This document shows positions 19,197 to 26,990 of a stretch of 38,213 nucleotides of DNA, piece after piece. The notes under the pieces are model-generated. The model did no database searches and had not been told where the DNA came from. It saw only the letters and a program-made list of their open reading frames with translations. Each line of letters starts with the position of its first letter. Positions within the stretch are counted from its first letter, which is position 1. Origin of the DNA: Haliea sp. (GTDB lineage: Bacteria > Pseudomonadota > Gammaproteobacteria > Pseudomonadales > Halieaceae); contig PKDD01000080.1 of assembly GCA_002862465.1 (NCBI GenBank), forward strand, positions 1 to 38,213, written 5' to 3'. A program made the position numbers and the translations under genes.

Positions 19197-20813
19197 ATGA
19201 ATCAAGTTGATTTAGTCGGGGTCGAGAGTCGAAACTTTCCTGCGATACTGCGTAAGCAGGCAATAGAAAACGGTTCTGGCGAATTTCTTATTACGGATCA
19301 GCGGCGGTTAACTTTCGCAGAGGTCGACGCATCGACCAGCCACCTTGCAGAAGGTTTGCGCAATCTCGGCGTGGGGCCTGCTGACCGTGTCGCTTTGATG
19401 CTTGGCAATGATGTTGAGGTGGTGTTACTCGCACTGGCAATCAATAAGTTGGGAGCTATATGGACACCAATCAACTCTGAGTATAGAGGCGATTGGCTTC
19501 TAGATAACCTTGTGCGCTGCCGCTATAAAGTTCTAGTAGTTGATGCCTTGCTCCAAAATCGTGTGGCACTGGTGCAAGACAAACTGCCAAACACCCCAAT
19601 TGTCTTGGTCGGAGATAGCGAAGATTCACCGCTGAGAAACTGCATTGAGTATGAAAATCTGCTTGCAACGGAGACGATTACGGCTGGAGACTCTGATATT
19701 TACTATGGTGATACGTGTTCCATTTTATGGACCTCTGGAACGACAGGTAAATCGAAGGGTGTGATGCAGAGCTACAATTGCTGGATTCGTGCAATCGTAT
19801 ATGGCGCCAGCAAACAGTACAAATCGCAAAGTGGCGATGTTATCTACAACACGTTGCCACTTTATCACTCAGCAGCTTGGATAACCGGCATTTACCGGGC
19901 GCTGTTAGAGGGGATACCCTGTGTGATTGAGCAAAAATTTTCTGTCACATCTTTTTGGGATCGTATTAGTGAATTTAAAGCGACGCAGACGTTTGTGTTA
20001 GGCGCGATGGGCGTCTTTTTACTCAACGCCCCAGAGAAGTCCGATGATGCGAAGAATACGCTGAAAACAGCAGGCGTCGTGCCTCTTTCGGCAGAGCAAA
20101 GGCAGCGGTTCGAAGATCGCTTTGGGCTTAAAATCACCCGAGGAGGATTAGGTCAGAGTGAGTGCTTATTAGTATGCAATCAGTTAGAGGAGCGCGACGA
20201 TGTCCCTCTTCATGCATTAGGCTTCTCGGTTGCTGATAGTGAGGTTTGCTTGCTGGATGACGACGGGCAGCCAGTGACCGCTGAAGCTGTCGGCGAGATA
20301 TGTGTCAAGTCTTTAGAGCCCTATGTCGTTTTCAATGGATATTTTGATGATGCGACTGCAACCCGGGAGGCCTTCTTCGGTGAATGGTATCGGACTGGCG
20401 ACTTAGGGCGACAAGATCCAAAAACCGGAGCTTTATTTTTTGTCGATCGCAAAAAAGATGCTATTCGATACGCAGGCAGAAACATCTCAACGATGGAAGT
20501 TGAGAGTGTCGCTATTCGGCATCCTGCTGTTAAAGAGGTCGCTGCTTTTGGTGTCGCGGCGGCAACTGTTGAGGGCGAACATGAATTAAAGCTGAACGTG
20601 GTACTGCAAAGTGAATCAGAAGTTAGCTATGAGGACTTGGCATGTTTCATAAACGAGAAAGCACCTTATTATTTCGTACCTAGATATATGGACTTCGTTG
20701 ATGCATTGCCCATGACGCCAACTAATAAAGTGCAAAAATTCAAGCTTAGAGAGGCAGGTGTTGGACCGTCTACTTGGGATTTAAAATCATCTGCCTACAA
20801 GGTCAAGCGCTAG
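19197..20813 (+). CDS. AMP-forming acyl-CoA synthetase (ANL family)
   Basis: Forms an acyl-CoA from a carboxylic acid, ATP and CoA through an acyl-adenylate. The 538 residues have the full ANL layout: P-loop WTSGTTGKSKGV (178-189), YNTLPLYHSAAW (217-228), the GGLGQSE motif (316-322), YRTGDLGR (398-405), the hinge region DRKKDAIRYAGRNIS (417-431) and the catalytic Lys511 in PTNKVQK. The sequence resembles the CaiC and FadD17-type ligases more than long-chain FadD. Because it converges on the six-gene operon encoding steroid-side-chain-type beta-oxidation enzymes, with its stop overlapping the last gene by 4 bp, it may activate the C3 to C5 side-chain acid for that pathway; that is inference. 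The ATG at 19197 has only a weak upstream ribosome site. Confidence 0.9.
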   Translation: MNQVDLVGVESRNFPAILRKQAIENGSGEFLITDQRRLTFAEVDASTSHLAEGLRNLGVGPADRVALMLGNDVEVVLLALAINKLGAIWTPINSEYRGDWLLDNLVRCRYKVLVVDALLQNRVALVQDKLPNTPIVLVGDSEDSPLRNCIEYENLLATETITAGDSDIYYGDTCSILWTSGTTGKSKGVMQSYNCWIRAIVYGASKQYKSQSGDVIYNTLPLYHSAAWITGIYRALLEGIPCVIEQKFSVTSFWDRISEFKATQTFVLGAMGVFLLNAPEKSDDAKNTLKTAGVVPLSAEQRQRFEDRFGLKITRGGLGQSECLLVCNQLEERDDVPLHALGFSVADSEVCLLDDDGQPVTAEAVGEICVKSLEPYVVFNGYFDDATATREAFFGEWYRTGDLGRQDPKTGALFFVDRKKDAIRYAGRNISTMEVESVAIRHPAVKEVAAFGVAAATVEGEHELKLNVVLQSESEVSYEDLACFINEKAPYYFVPRYMDFVDALPMTPTNKVQKFKLREAGVGPSTWDLKSSAYKVKR

Positions 20814-21991
20814 TTTTCTGCGCCTAATAGTAAGCCGCTTGTGGGCACGCCTGTTCCTGCAGTAACGACAACATGCTTTACGTTATCAACCTGATTGACA
20901 GATTGCCCTCGTATCTGTCGAACGCCCTCAGCAACGCCGTTCATGCCATGTATATATGCTTCGCCCAGTTGCCCCCCGTGGCCATTAATTGGCAATTGTC
21001 CGCTCATAAGGTGCTCTCCACCGCGGACGAAATCTTTGGCTTCTCCGCGTCCACAAAATCCATATTCTTCCAGTTGCATTAATACGTACGGGGTAAAGTG
21101 GTCATAAATAACCGCGGTTTGAATATCGCTTGGGCCAACTCCAGCTTGCTGATAAAGTTGCTCAGCGACTAGCGCACACTCCGTTAAACGTGTCATATCG
21201 TCTCTGTAATACGAAGTCATTGACTGTTGATCATCGCAAGACCCCTGTGCGGCCCCACGAATGTAGGCTGGGGTCTGCCTTAAATCTTTAGCGCGCTCAG
21301 CAGACACGACGATACAGGCTACCGCGCCATCAGATTCTTGACAGCAATCAAGCAGACGAAGTGGCTCGCATATCCAGCGGCTATTTTGGTGGTCTTCTAA
21401 GGTGATGGGCTTTTGATAAAACCATGCATTTGGATTGCTTGCGGCCATCGCACGACCGCCAACGGACACTCTCCCTAAATCCAGCGTTGTAGCGTTGTAT
21501 TTTTCCAAATATGCAGTGGCGGCCATCGCCACCCAGGATGCAGGGGTAATCAGCCCATGAGGACTATGCCAGCCGAATGCGGCGGTTTCATGAGTAGGGT
21601 CAGCGCCGCGATCTGCAACGCCGGTACCAAATCGATACTCTGAACGCTCGTTCATAGCGCGGTAAACCAATACACAGTCGCAAATACCAGTCGAAATAGC
21701 CATCGCCGCTTGCAATAGGGGGCCGCAGGCAGCGCCACCGCCATAGTCAATGCGAGAAAACATTTTTAGGGCTTTGCCGCCGATTAGGCGATGCACTTCC
21801 ATTTCAGGATTATTATCCATCGTATAGGTGCTAATGCCATCGACTTCGGTCGGTGCGATACCAGCGTCTGCGCATGCGGCCAATACGGCCTCAACCGCCA
21901 AGCGCATTTCACTGCGCCCCGATTTTTTTGAAAACTCTGTCGCTCCAATGCCTACAATAGCCGTCTTACCACTTATTGTTCTGTCATTCAT
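20810..21991 (-). CDS. ltp2: Thiolase-fold lipid-transfer-type aldolase, Ltp2-like
   Basis: A thiolase-superfamily protein without the thiolase cysteine pattern, of the SCP-x/Ltp2 group. Ltp2 performs a retro-aldol cleavage that releases propionyl-CoA from the C22 steroid acyl-CoA to leave a 17-ketosteroid; it works as a complex with a DUF35 protein. Family features are TAIVGIGATEFSKKSGR near the start, RIDYGGGAACGPLLQAAMAI, a long middle with DGAVACIVVSAERAK, and GGQLGEAYIHGMNGVAEGVRQ and the VTAGTGVPTSGLLL end. The ATG at 21991 (393 aa) is chosen because AAGG lies 8 bases before it; a TTG at 22009 opens the same frame. It is the last gene of the operon and follows the DUF35 gene, its expected partner, by 120 bp. 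Confidence 0.82.
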   Translation of the reverse strand: MNDRTISGKTAIVGIGATEFSKKSGRSEMRLAVEAVLAACADAGIAPTEVDGISTYTMDNNPEMEVHRLIGGKALKMFSRIDYGGGAACGPLLQAAMAISTGICDCVLVYRAMNERSEYRFGTGVADRGADPTHETAAFGWHSPHGLITPASWVAMAATAYLEKYNATTLDLGRVSVGGRAMAASNPNAWFYQKPITLEDHQNSRWICEPLRLLDCCQESDGAVACIVVSAERAKDLRQTPAYIRGAAQGSCDDQQSMTSYYRDDMTRLTECALVAEQLYQQAGVGPSDIQTAVIYDHFTPYVLMQLEEYGFCGRGEAKDFVRGGEHLMSGQLPINGHGGQLGEAYIHGMNGVAEGVRQIRGQSVNQVDNVKHVVVTAGTGVPTSGLLLGAEN

Positions 21992-22111
21992 ACTATGCCT
22001 TATTTGCAAATCACATCGAAGTCAGATGAAAACCGCAGGTTAAAATGCCCTGTTAAAAGACATCTATAATCTGAAATCGCAGCTTTTTTTGGAACCCAGT
22101 TGTTGGTCAAA

Positions 22112-22513
22112 CTAGGCGGGCTCAAACAGTGCTAATGTTACTTCGTCGTCACATCGTGTGATAGCTAGTTTCACTTTCTTACCGATATTCAGCTGCTCTG
22201 GTCTGCTATTAATGAAGCCGGCGATGATTCGTGTCCCTTCTTCGAGTTGAACCAAAATAATCGGATGCCCCACCTCAAAGGGCGGTTGAATGGGGTGATG
22301 CATTCGAACGTAACTATGAATTTCTCCACGGCCACATGATTCGATCGCGTCTAAGTCGAACGATTGACAGTGCTTGCAGCATGCACCAGGGGGGTGCTGT
22401 AACTGGTCACAGTCCCGACAATGTTGTATCAGCAGCTTGCCATCTTTCAGGCCGTCCCAAAAAAACTTGGTGTCTTTGTTGATACCAATCCTTGGGCGTA
22501 ATGCTTGCTCCAT
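22112..22513 (-). CDS. DUF35 zinc-ribbon/OB-fold protein (ChsH2 C-terminal-like)
   Basis: A 133-residue protein with a rubredoxin-like zinc ribbon (Cys32-x2-Cys35 and Cys46-x2-Cys49, HCRDC and CCKHC) followed by an OB fold (about 60-130, starting GRGEIHSYVRMHHPIQPPF). DUF35 proteins pair with thiolase-like enzymes and are needed for Ltp2 activity. In mycobacteria the same domain is the C-terminal half of ChsH2, fused to a MaoC-like hydratase; here it stands alone, next to the Ltp2-like gene, and the MaoC half is encoded separately at 25419-26057. The start codon lies after a purine-rich AGAGAG stretch. Confidence 0.85.
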   Translation of the reverse strand: MEQALRPRIGINKDTKFFWDGLKDGKLLIQHCRDCDQLQHPPGACCKHCQSFDLDAIESCGRGEIHSYVRMHHPIQPPFEVGHPIILVQLEEGTRIIAGFINSRPEQLNIGKKVKLAITRCDDEVTLALFEPA

Positions 22514-22623
22514 ATCACTCTCTCTTTTTTTCTAATAATGGTCTAACACCCTAGGGCATATTGATTATGATATGTCTTAGAGGCTTCGGCGTGAGAACCG
22601 GCATACTATTAAATGCTTGATTG

Positions 22624-23799
22624 TCAGCGCTTATAGGCTTTCATATCTAGACCAAAACGAGCGACTAGGTCGCGCATGACTTCTGCCACGCCGCCACCAA
22701 ATGTATTAATTTGCCAGCTGCGGTATTCGTTTTCGAGGTCACCCTGAAGAATCGCACCCGCGCTCCCACGCTGGAGCATACCCTGCGGCCCCAAGACGTC
22801 CATTAATAAACGATAAACCTCGATAACCGCCTCCGAGCTTCCGGCCTTAATAGCAGAAGAAAATGCTGGGTCGGGCTCGCCTTGATCATTTTGCCATGCG
22901 GCTTGCCAATTCATTACACGCATAGCCTCAAGAATATTATGCGATTCAGCTAGGGCAAGTTGGACCCAAGGTACATCAATTGGGCGACAGCCATTAGATT
23001 GTTTTTCTCGTGCCCAGCCTAAAACGCGGCTGTACATCGCTAGCGCATTGATACCACACGCTGCCAAGCCTACCCTCTCATGATTGAGCTGCGATGTGAC
23101 GAGTTTCCAACCTTCATTTAACCCGCCAGCGATCATGTTAGCGGGACACCGCATGTTGTCATAGTAAGTCACATTTGTCCTAGCGCCACCTACGGTGTTG
23201 ATAGGCGAGAATGAATATCCCGCTTGATCCGTGGACACCATAAAAATAGTGATTCCTTTGTGACGCTTACTGATATCAGGATCAGTACGCGCTGCCAGCC
23301 AGACATAATCTGCCGCCTCTGCGCTGGTAGTATAAATCTTGTTGCCATTAATCAGATACTCATCGCCCCGAAGTACCGCGCTAGTAGTCAGAGAGGCCAA
23401 ATCAGTTCCAGAATTTGGTTCTGTATAACCGATAGAGAAATGGAGCTCACCGGTTGCGATCTTCGGCAAAAAATACGACTTATGTTCTTCGGCTCCATGG
23501 GCGATTAGAGCAGGCCCTACCGTATTAACGGTAACGAAAGGAAACGGTGCGCCGGAGATGCGGGTCTCCTCAAAAAATATGAGCGACTCTTGAGCGCCAT
23601 ACCCCTTGCCGCCGTATTCCTCGGGCCAGCCGACCGTAAGCCATCCATCTCTCCCAATTTGGTGAATGATGTCTTTGTAGGCGTCACCGGCTTCTTTGTT
23701 ACGCACCGCCTCTTTATTTTTCGGCGTCATCAATTTTGAAAAATAGGATCGTATCTCTGCTCGTAGGGCGACTTGCTTTTCACTTTGTTCAAGAAACAT
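22624..23799 (-). CDS. Acyl-CoA dehydrogenase, catalytic subunit, FadE29-like
   Basis: FAD enzyme that introduces a double bond in an acyl-CoA. The 391 residues show the ACAD sequence from EYGGKGYG and SIGYTEPNSGTDLASL (flavin-binding) through DNMRCPANMI to a C-terminal INTFGGGVAEVMRDLVARFGL. Glu241 in QLNHERVG occupies the position of the catalytic base known for FadE29 of Mycobacterium tuberculosis, where two dehydrogenases form an alpha2-beta2 heterotetramer and only one subunit has the base. The second dehydrogenase gene of this operon (24275-25390) would be the partner. Gene order here places the MaoC gene between the two. It starts 68 bp after that gene. Confidence 0.88.
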   Translation of the reverse strand: MFLEQSEKQVALRAEIRSYFSKLMTPKNKEAVRNKEAGDAYKDIIHQIGRDGWLTVGWPEEYGGKGYGAQESLIFFEETRISGAPFPFVTVNTVGPALIAHGAEEHKSYFLPKIATGELHFSIGYTEPNSGTDLASLTTSAVLRGDEYLINGNKIYTTSAEAADYVWLAARTDPDISKRHKGITIFMVSTDQAGYSFSPINTVGGARTNVTYYDNMRCPANMIAGGLNEGWKLVTSQLNHERVGLAACGINALAMYSRVLGWAREKQSNGCRPIDVPWVQLALAESHNILEAMRVMNWQAAWQNDQGEPDPAFSSAIKAGSSEAVIEVYRLLMDVLGPQGMLQRGSAGAILQGDLENEYRSWQINTFGGGVAEVMRDLVARFGLDMKAYKR

Positions 23800-23867
23800 A
23801 TTAATCTAACTCATTCTAAATAGAACTGTGAGAGACGCTAGGCGATATCTTCGTGCGCAGTAAAGGG

Positions 23868-24278
23868 TCAGCTCAGGCGCACTAACACACTGCCTACCAC
23901 ATGGTTGCCGCTAGCGTTGGTACCCGTGACCATTAATTCCAGCGACTGGTCCGAATTGTCTTTGCCGGTAACCTCGCCACTCATTACCATTGCATCGCCC
24001 GGATAGTTAGGCGTACCTAGTCTAATCGATACCTTCTTTAAGATACCAGATGGTCCTGTCCAGTCGGTAACATAGCGGCCAACAAAGCCGTTGGTAGTCA
24101 GTATATTCATAAAAATGTTAGGAGAACCAAGCGTTCGTGCAGCATCTTGATCATGATGCACATTTTGATAATCACGCGATGCGATGGCCGCCCCCGTAAT
24201 TAGCTTTGAACTGATATTAATGATTAATTCCGGTAGTCGATCACCGATGTGAATGTCACTAAAGTAGAGATTGTTCAT
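23868..24278 (-). CDS. MaoC-family enoyl-CoA hydratase, ChsH1-like
   Basis: A single hot-dog-fold hydratase of 137 residues that adds water to an enoyl-CoA. The catalytic pair is visible as Asp36 and His41 in SRDYQNVHHDQDAA, the position of the hydratase-2 motif. ChsH1 of mycobacteria is of the same size and pairs with the ChsH2 MaoC domain to hydrate the C22 steroid enoyl-CoA. The start is the ATG at 24278, which overlaps the stop codon of the preceding dehydrogenase as ATGA, with AGGA 8-11 bases upstream; the two genes are translationally coupled. A longer frame opening at 24377 reads through the dehydrogenase gene and is not used. Confidence 0.83.
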   Translation of the reverse strand: MNNLYFSDIHIGDRLPELIINISSKLITGAAIASRDYQNVHHDQDAARTLGSPNIFMNILTTNGFVGRYVTDWTGPSGILKKVSIRLGTPNYPGDAMVMSGEVTGKDNSDQSLELMVTGTNASGNHVVGSVLVRLS

Positions 24279-25390
24279 ACGATAATTCCTAGGCTCTCGT
24301 TGTCCGCCAGCTTTTTGCCAAGCTGGGCTAGCTGCTCCTGTGCACCGCCCAGCGTGTATTCGAGCTGTTTTGCCCATAAGAAATATCGATGAATCGGATA
24401 ATCAATGTCTGCACCCATGCCTCCATGCAGGTGCTGACCCGTATGGCCTATTCTGTGACCAGCTTCGCAGGCCCACCATTTCGCCGTTCGCGATTCAGTG
24501 GTTGCATCCTGACCATCACTGATCTTGCAGGCCGCGAGCCAAATGCAAGCGCGTAGTGATGAATAGTCTATGTAACCGTTTGCTGCTCGATGACTAACAG
24601 CTTGGAAGCTCGCTAGCGGTTTATTGAACTGGTGACGCTCACTCACATACAGAGCGGTGCGCTTTATAGCTTCTTCAACAACGCCCAACTGCAGCGTGGC
24701 TATCGCTACATAGCTTCGCTGCAACACCCACTCAAGCATATTTAAGCCATCAGGAGGGCTAACGGTGCGAGCCGGATCTATGTTCATCGCGTGAAAATTT
24801 AACTGATAATGTGGCTCGTTGTTACTGGTCACCTGCAACTCAGTGGTTGCGGCATCACAGTTGAGGTCAACGAGGTAAAAAATGATGCCGTGCTCGCTTT
24901 CTAGTGGTAGCAAGATGACTGTGGCGTCTTTAGCAAAAGCAACGTCGTTGACGCAGCCTGATACTTTGCCGTCGGTGATCGGTAGAATGCTCGCTATCCC
25001 GCTTCGAGCGGCTTCGGCTACTGCAATTGAAAAATGTGACTTGCCAGCCGTTAGGTCAGGCAGCAACCATTGCTTTTGCATGACAGAGCCAAATGTGTCG
25101 ATTACCATCGCTGTAACAATGCTTTGCCAAATTGGTAGCTTTGACAGCACAGATCCTTGTGCCTCCAGCAAAGCAGAAGCCTCTAGAAAGCTTAGACTGC
25201 TTCCGCCAAATTCCTCACTGACGATTGCTCCAAGCAGTCCCGCGTCAGCCAGCATTCGCCAAATTTCAGCGTCGAAACCCTCAGTTTTGGCTCGAGTTGA
25301 TTTGTGGTAACCGTCGCTTACTTTGTCACGAAAAATTTTTTGCGATAGTGTTTCAATCGAACGGTGTGTTTCTGTTTTCCCAAAATCCAT
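24275..25390 (-). CDS. Acyl-CoA dehydrogenase, non-catalytic partner, FadE28-like
   Basis: ACAD-fold protein of 371 residues, somewhat shorter and more divergent than the other dehydrogenase. Recognisable are LLGAIVSEEFGGSSLSF (about 52-68), AVAEAARSGI (about 122-131, a reduced flavin motif in place of TEPxxGSD), ERHQFNKPLASFQAVSHRAA and the C-terminal HLHGGMGADIDYPIHRYF. This pattern, weak substrate site and strong C-terminal flavin loop, is that of FadE28-type subunits, which need FadE29 for activity. It overlaps the following MaoC gene by 4 bp (ATGA). AGAGAAA precedes the ATG. Subunit pairing with the 22624-23799 product is inference from known systems. Confidence 0.82.
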   Translation of the reverse strand: MDFGKTETHRSIETLSQKIFRDKVSDGYHKSTRAKTEGFDAEIWRMLADAGLLGAIVSEEFGGSSLSFLEASALLEAQGSVLSKLPIWQSIVTAMVIDTFGSVMQKQWLLPDLTAGKSHFSIAVAEAARSGIASILPITDGKVSGCVNDVAFAKDATVILLPLESEHGIIFYLVDLNCDAATTELQVTSNNEPHYQLNFHAMNIDPARTVSPPDGLNMLEWVLQRSYVAIATLQLGVVEEAIKRTALYVSERHQFNKPLASFQAVSHRAANGYIDYSSLRACIWLAACKISDGQDATTESRTAKWWACEAGHRIGHTGQHLHGGMGADIDYPIHRYFLWAKQLEYTLGGAQEQLAQLGKKLADNESLGIIV

Positions 25391-25418
25391 AATGTTTCTC
25401 TACTTTGGCAGCTGTTTT

Positions 25419-26057
25419 TTATTCGAGATAGCTTGAGTCGGTTGAAGGTGATGGATTAGGTTTATATTTAAGAATTCGAAAGCGCATAGTGCCAACCAAC
25501 GTACCATGCTGGTTTTTATATTCAGTCAGTTGAGTAACAAAGTAACCCACACCCAACGCAGTTTTTTTTCGCTCGGAAACGTCTTCAATGATCGAGTGGC
25601 TGCTGACGTCATCTCCTTCACAAATTGGTTCGTAGTATTCTTGTTCGCAGTTTGTAGCGACAACTGCGAGGTAACCGTGTTCGTCAAAGTGTGGCATCGT
25701 TGGGTTTTGTTCACGAGTATCGGATCCCGGAGGATGCCGTCCGCCAAATCCGGTCATGGTCCATGCCTGCATCATTGTCGGCGGAGCAATGACGGCGTTT
25801 CTGGGCGCGCCCAGTGTCCCTGCTATTGCGGGATCGTTATATGCGGGGTTCTGATCCCCCATCGCTTCGCACCAATGGCGAATCATTGCGCGATTGACTG
25901 TGTCCCAAGCTAAAAATGGGCCAGCTTCGGCGCCCACGCATGCACTAAGTTTTTCTTCAAGAGCTTTAATTTCATGCAGTTCCGATTCACTAAGGGGCTC
26001 AGTATGTTTGCTCAACTTGGTTTCTCCGAATGATCCACTTACCCCATTCGCAATCAT
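25419..26057 (-). CDS. MaoC/FAS1-like dehydratase domain protein (ChsH2 N-terminal-like)
   Basis: First gene of the operon. The 212 residues fit the N-terminal MaoC-like (FAS1-type dehydratase) domain of ChsH2: VNRAMIRHWCEAMGDQNPAYND is the hallmark, followed by APPTMMQAW and ATNCEQEYYEPICEGDDV. In the mycobacterial enzyme this domain is fused to DUF35; here the DUF35 part is the separate gene at 22112. It would form a heterodimer with the ChsH1-like protein, which carries the catalytic Asp/His. The ATG at 26057 has AAGG about 8 bases upstream; a TTG about 45 bases further in, with GGAG upstream, is a possible alternative start. The next gene starts 28 bp downstream. Confidence 0.8.
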   Translation of the reverse strand: MIANGVSGSFGETKLSKHTEPLSESELHEIKALEEKLSACVGAEAGPFLAWDTVNRAMIRHWCEAMGDQNPAYNDPAIAGTLGAPRNAVIAPPTMMQAWTMTGFGGRHPPGSDTREQNPTMPHFDEHGYLAVVATNCEQEYYEPICEGDDVSSHSIIEDVSERKKTALGVGYFVTQLTEYKNQHGTLVGTMRFRILKYKPNPSPSTDSSYLE

Positions 26058-26137
26058 TGCACAGCCTTACTAAGGGGGGCGAATTGCATTTTTATGCCTC
26101 GGCAGATGCTCGTATCAGGATGAATTACTCGGGAAAA

Positions 26138-26166
26138 AATATATCAGGACAATCTTTAGTCTGCAA
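26138..26166 (-). promoter_or_regulatory. Promoter of the steroid-side-chain-type operon
   Basis: Minus-strand TTGCAG (26166-26161) and TATATT (26143-26138) stand 17 bp apart, the ideal spacing, about 80 bp before the first start codon of the operon. The -35 match is partial. Confidence 0.45.
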
Positions 26167-26288
26167 CAAGATCGTGCAATTGAAATGATGCGTGGGCACC
26201 GCTGAAAGCGACTAAACTATGATAAAGCTTTGTATAGCCGGGCGTATAATCTCGCCACCAATGTCAGTTTGGTATATGTGGTTTAGAA

Positions 26289-26642
26289 CTAGTTTTTCTG
26301 TCTGCGTCTGGCGACGCTCACTAATCCAAGTAGTGCGGACAAAAAGATCCACGCTGCTGCGGGTAGTGGGACTACTGAGGTCATGTTGGGCGCAGTCTCA
26401 AGTGGCTCGGCTTCAACCTCATAAGCTTCCGTCACGGATGTTCCTGCAATAGCAAACGCGTTAATGTTTAGCTCAGCGCCTAACGCGTCGCTGGTAGTCT
26501 CGGTAACGCGGCCCTCTATCTTGCTGCCGTCTGCCTCGACGCCTATAACAGATGCCGTCACATTAAATGGCAAAGAAGCGAGGGTGAAAAGAACCCATGC
26601 CCCTATAAGTTTGGCGAATTTTTGTTCTGCTTTTATGTTCAT
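26289..26642 (-). CDS. Small secreted protein with VPLPA/PEP-CTERM-type sorting tail
   Basis: A 117-residue exported protein of unknown function. Residues 1-30 are a signal peptide (hydrophobic stretch LIGAWVLFTLASLPF, cleavage near TASV). The C-terminus has the tripartite exosortase signal: VPLPA (91-95), a hydrophobic span (AAWIFLSALLGLVSVA) and a basic end (RRRQKN). Such proteins are processed and anchored by an exosortase and are common in exopolysaccharide-forming proteobacteria. The body is short and lacks known domains. The ATG at 26642 gives a normal signal peptide; a longer frame from 26762 would place it inside the protein. The ribosome site is poor. The other CTERM protein of the window is at 34893-35231. 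Confidence 0.75.
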   Translation of the reverse strand: MNIKAEQKFAKLIGAWVLFTLASLPFNVTASVIGVEADGSKIEGRVTETTSDALGAELNINAFAIAGTSVTEAYEVEAEPLETAPNMTSVVPLPAAAWIFLSALLGLVSVARRRQKN

Positions 26643-26990
26643 TACTTGATTTATCTTTATTGTCTTATATGGCGTTGCGAAAAATATCGCGGAGCGTATT
26701 TCGGACGCCGAGCCAGTTAGTATAGTTGATAAAGTACGAATTGGGGAAGATTTAGGCCACATTAATAGCGCAATACGTGGAATTTGTCAGTGTTTCATCG
26801 GCATCAAGGGAATATTGGCCTGCAGTAGGGGATCTCAAATACCTCTAAAATATATTTTTATTGGTAATAAATACAATAAGATACTGGACAATCATGATAA
26901 TTCACGGGAGTATTACTTTGTAAGTTGGCTCAGGCTGAGAACGCAAGCTTTGAGCTAGCATTTGAATGACTGTTTACTCGGGGGAACAGA
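26643..26990. other. Intergenic region
   Basis: No gene is seen. It contains the divergent promoters of the CTERM gene and the M15-like gene; possible -10 boxes TATACT (minus strand, near 26721) and TATAAG (minus, 26669-26664) are visible but have no good -35. Confidence 0.35.

Noticed and set aside
24279-24377. Extended N-terminus of the ChsH1-like protein
   Set aside because: The extra 33 residues are the shadow of the dehydrogenase C-terminus; the ATG at 24278 has a ribosome site and an ATGA overlap.
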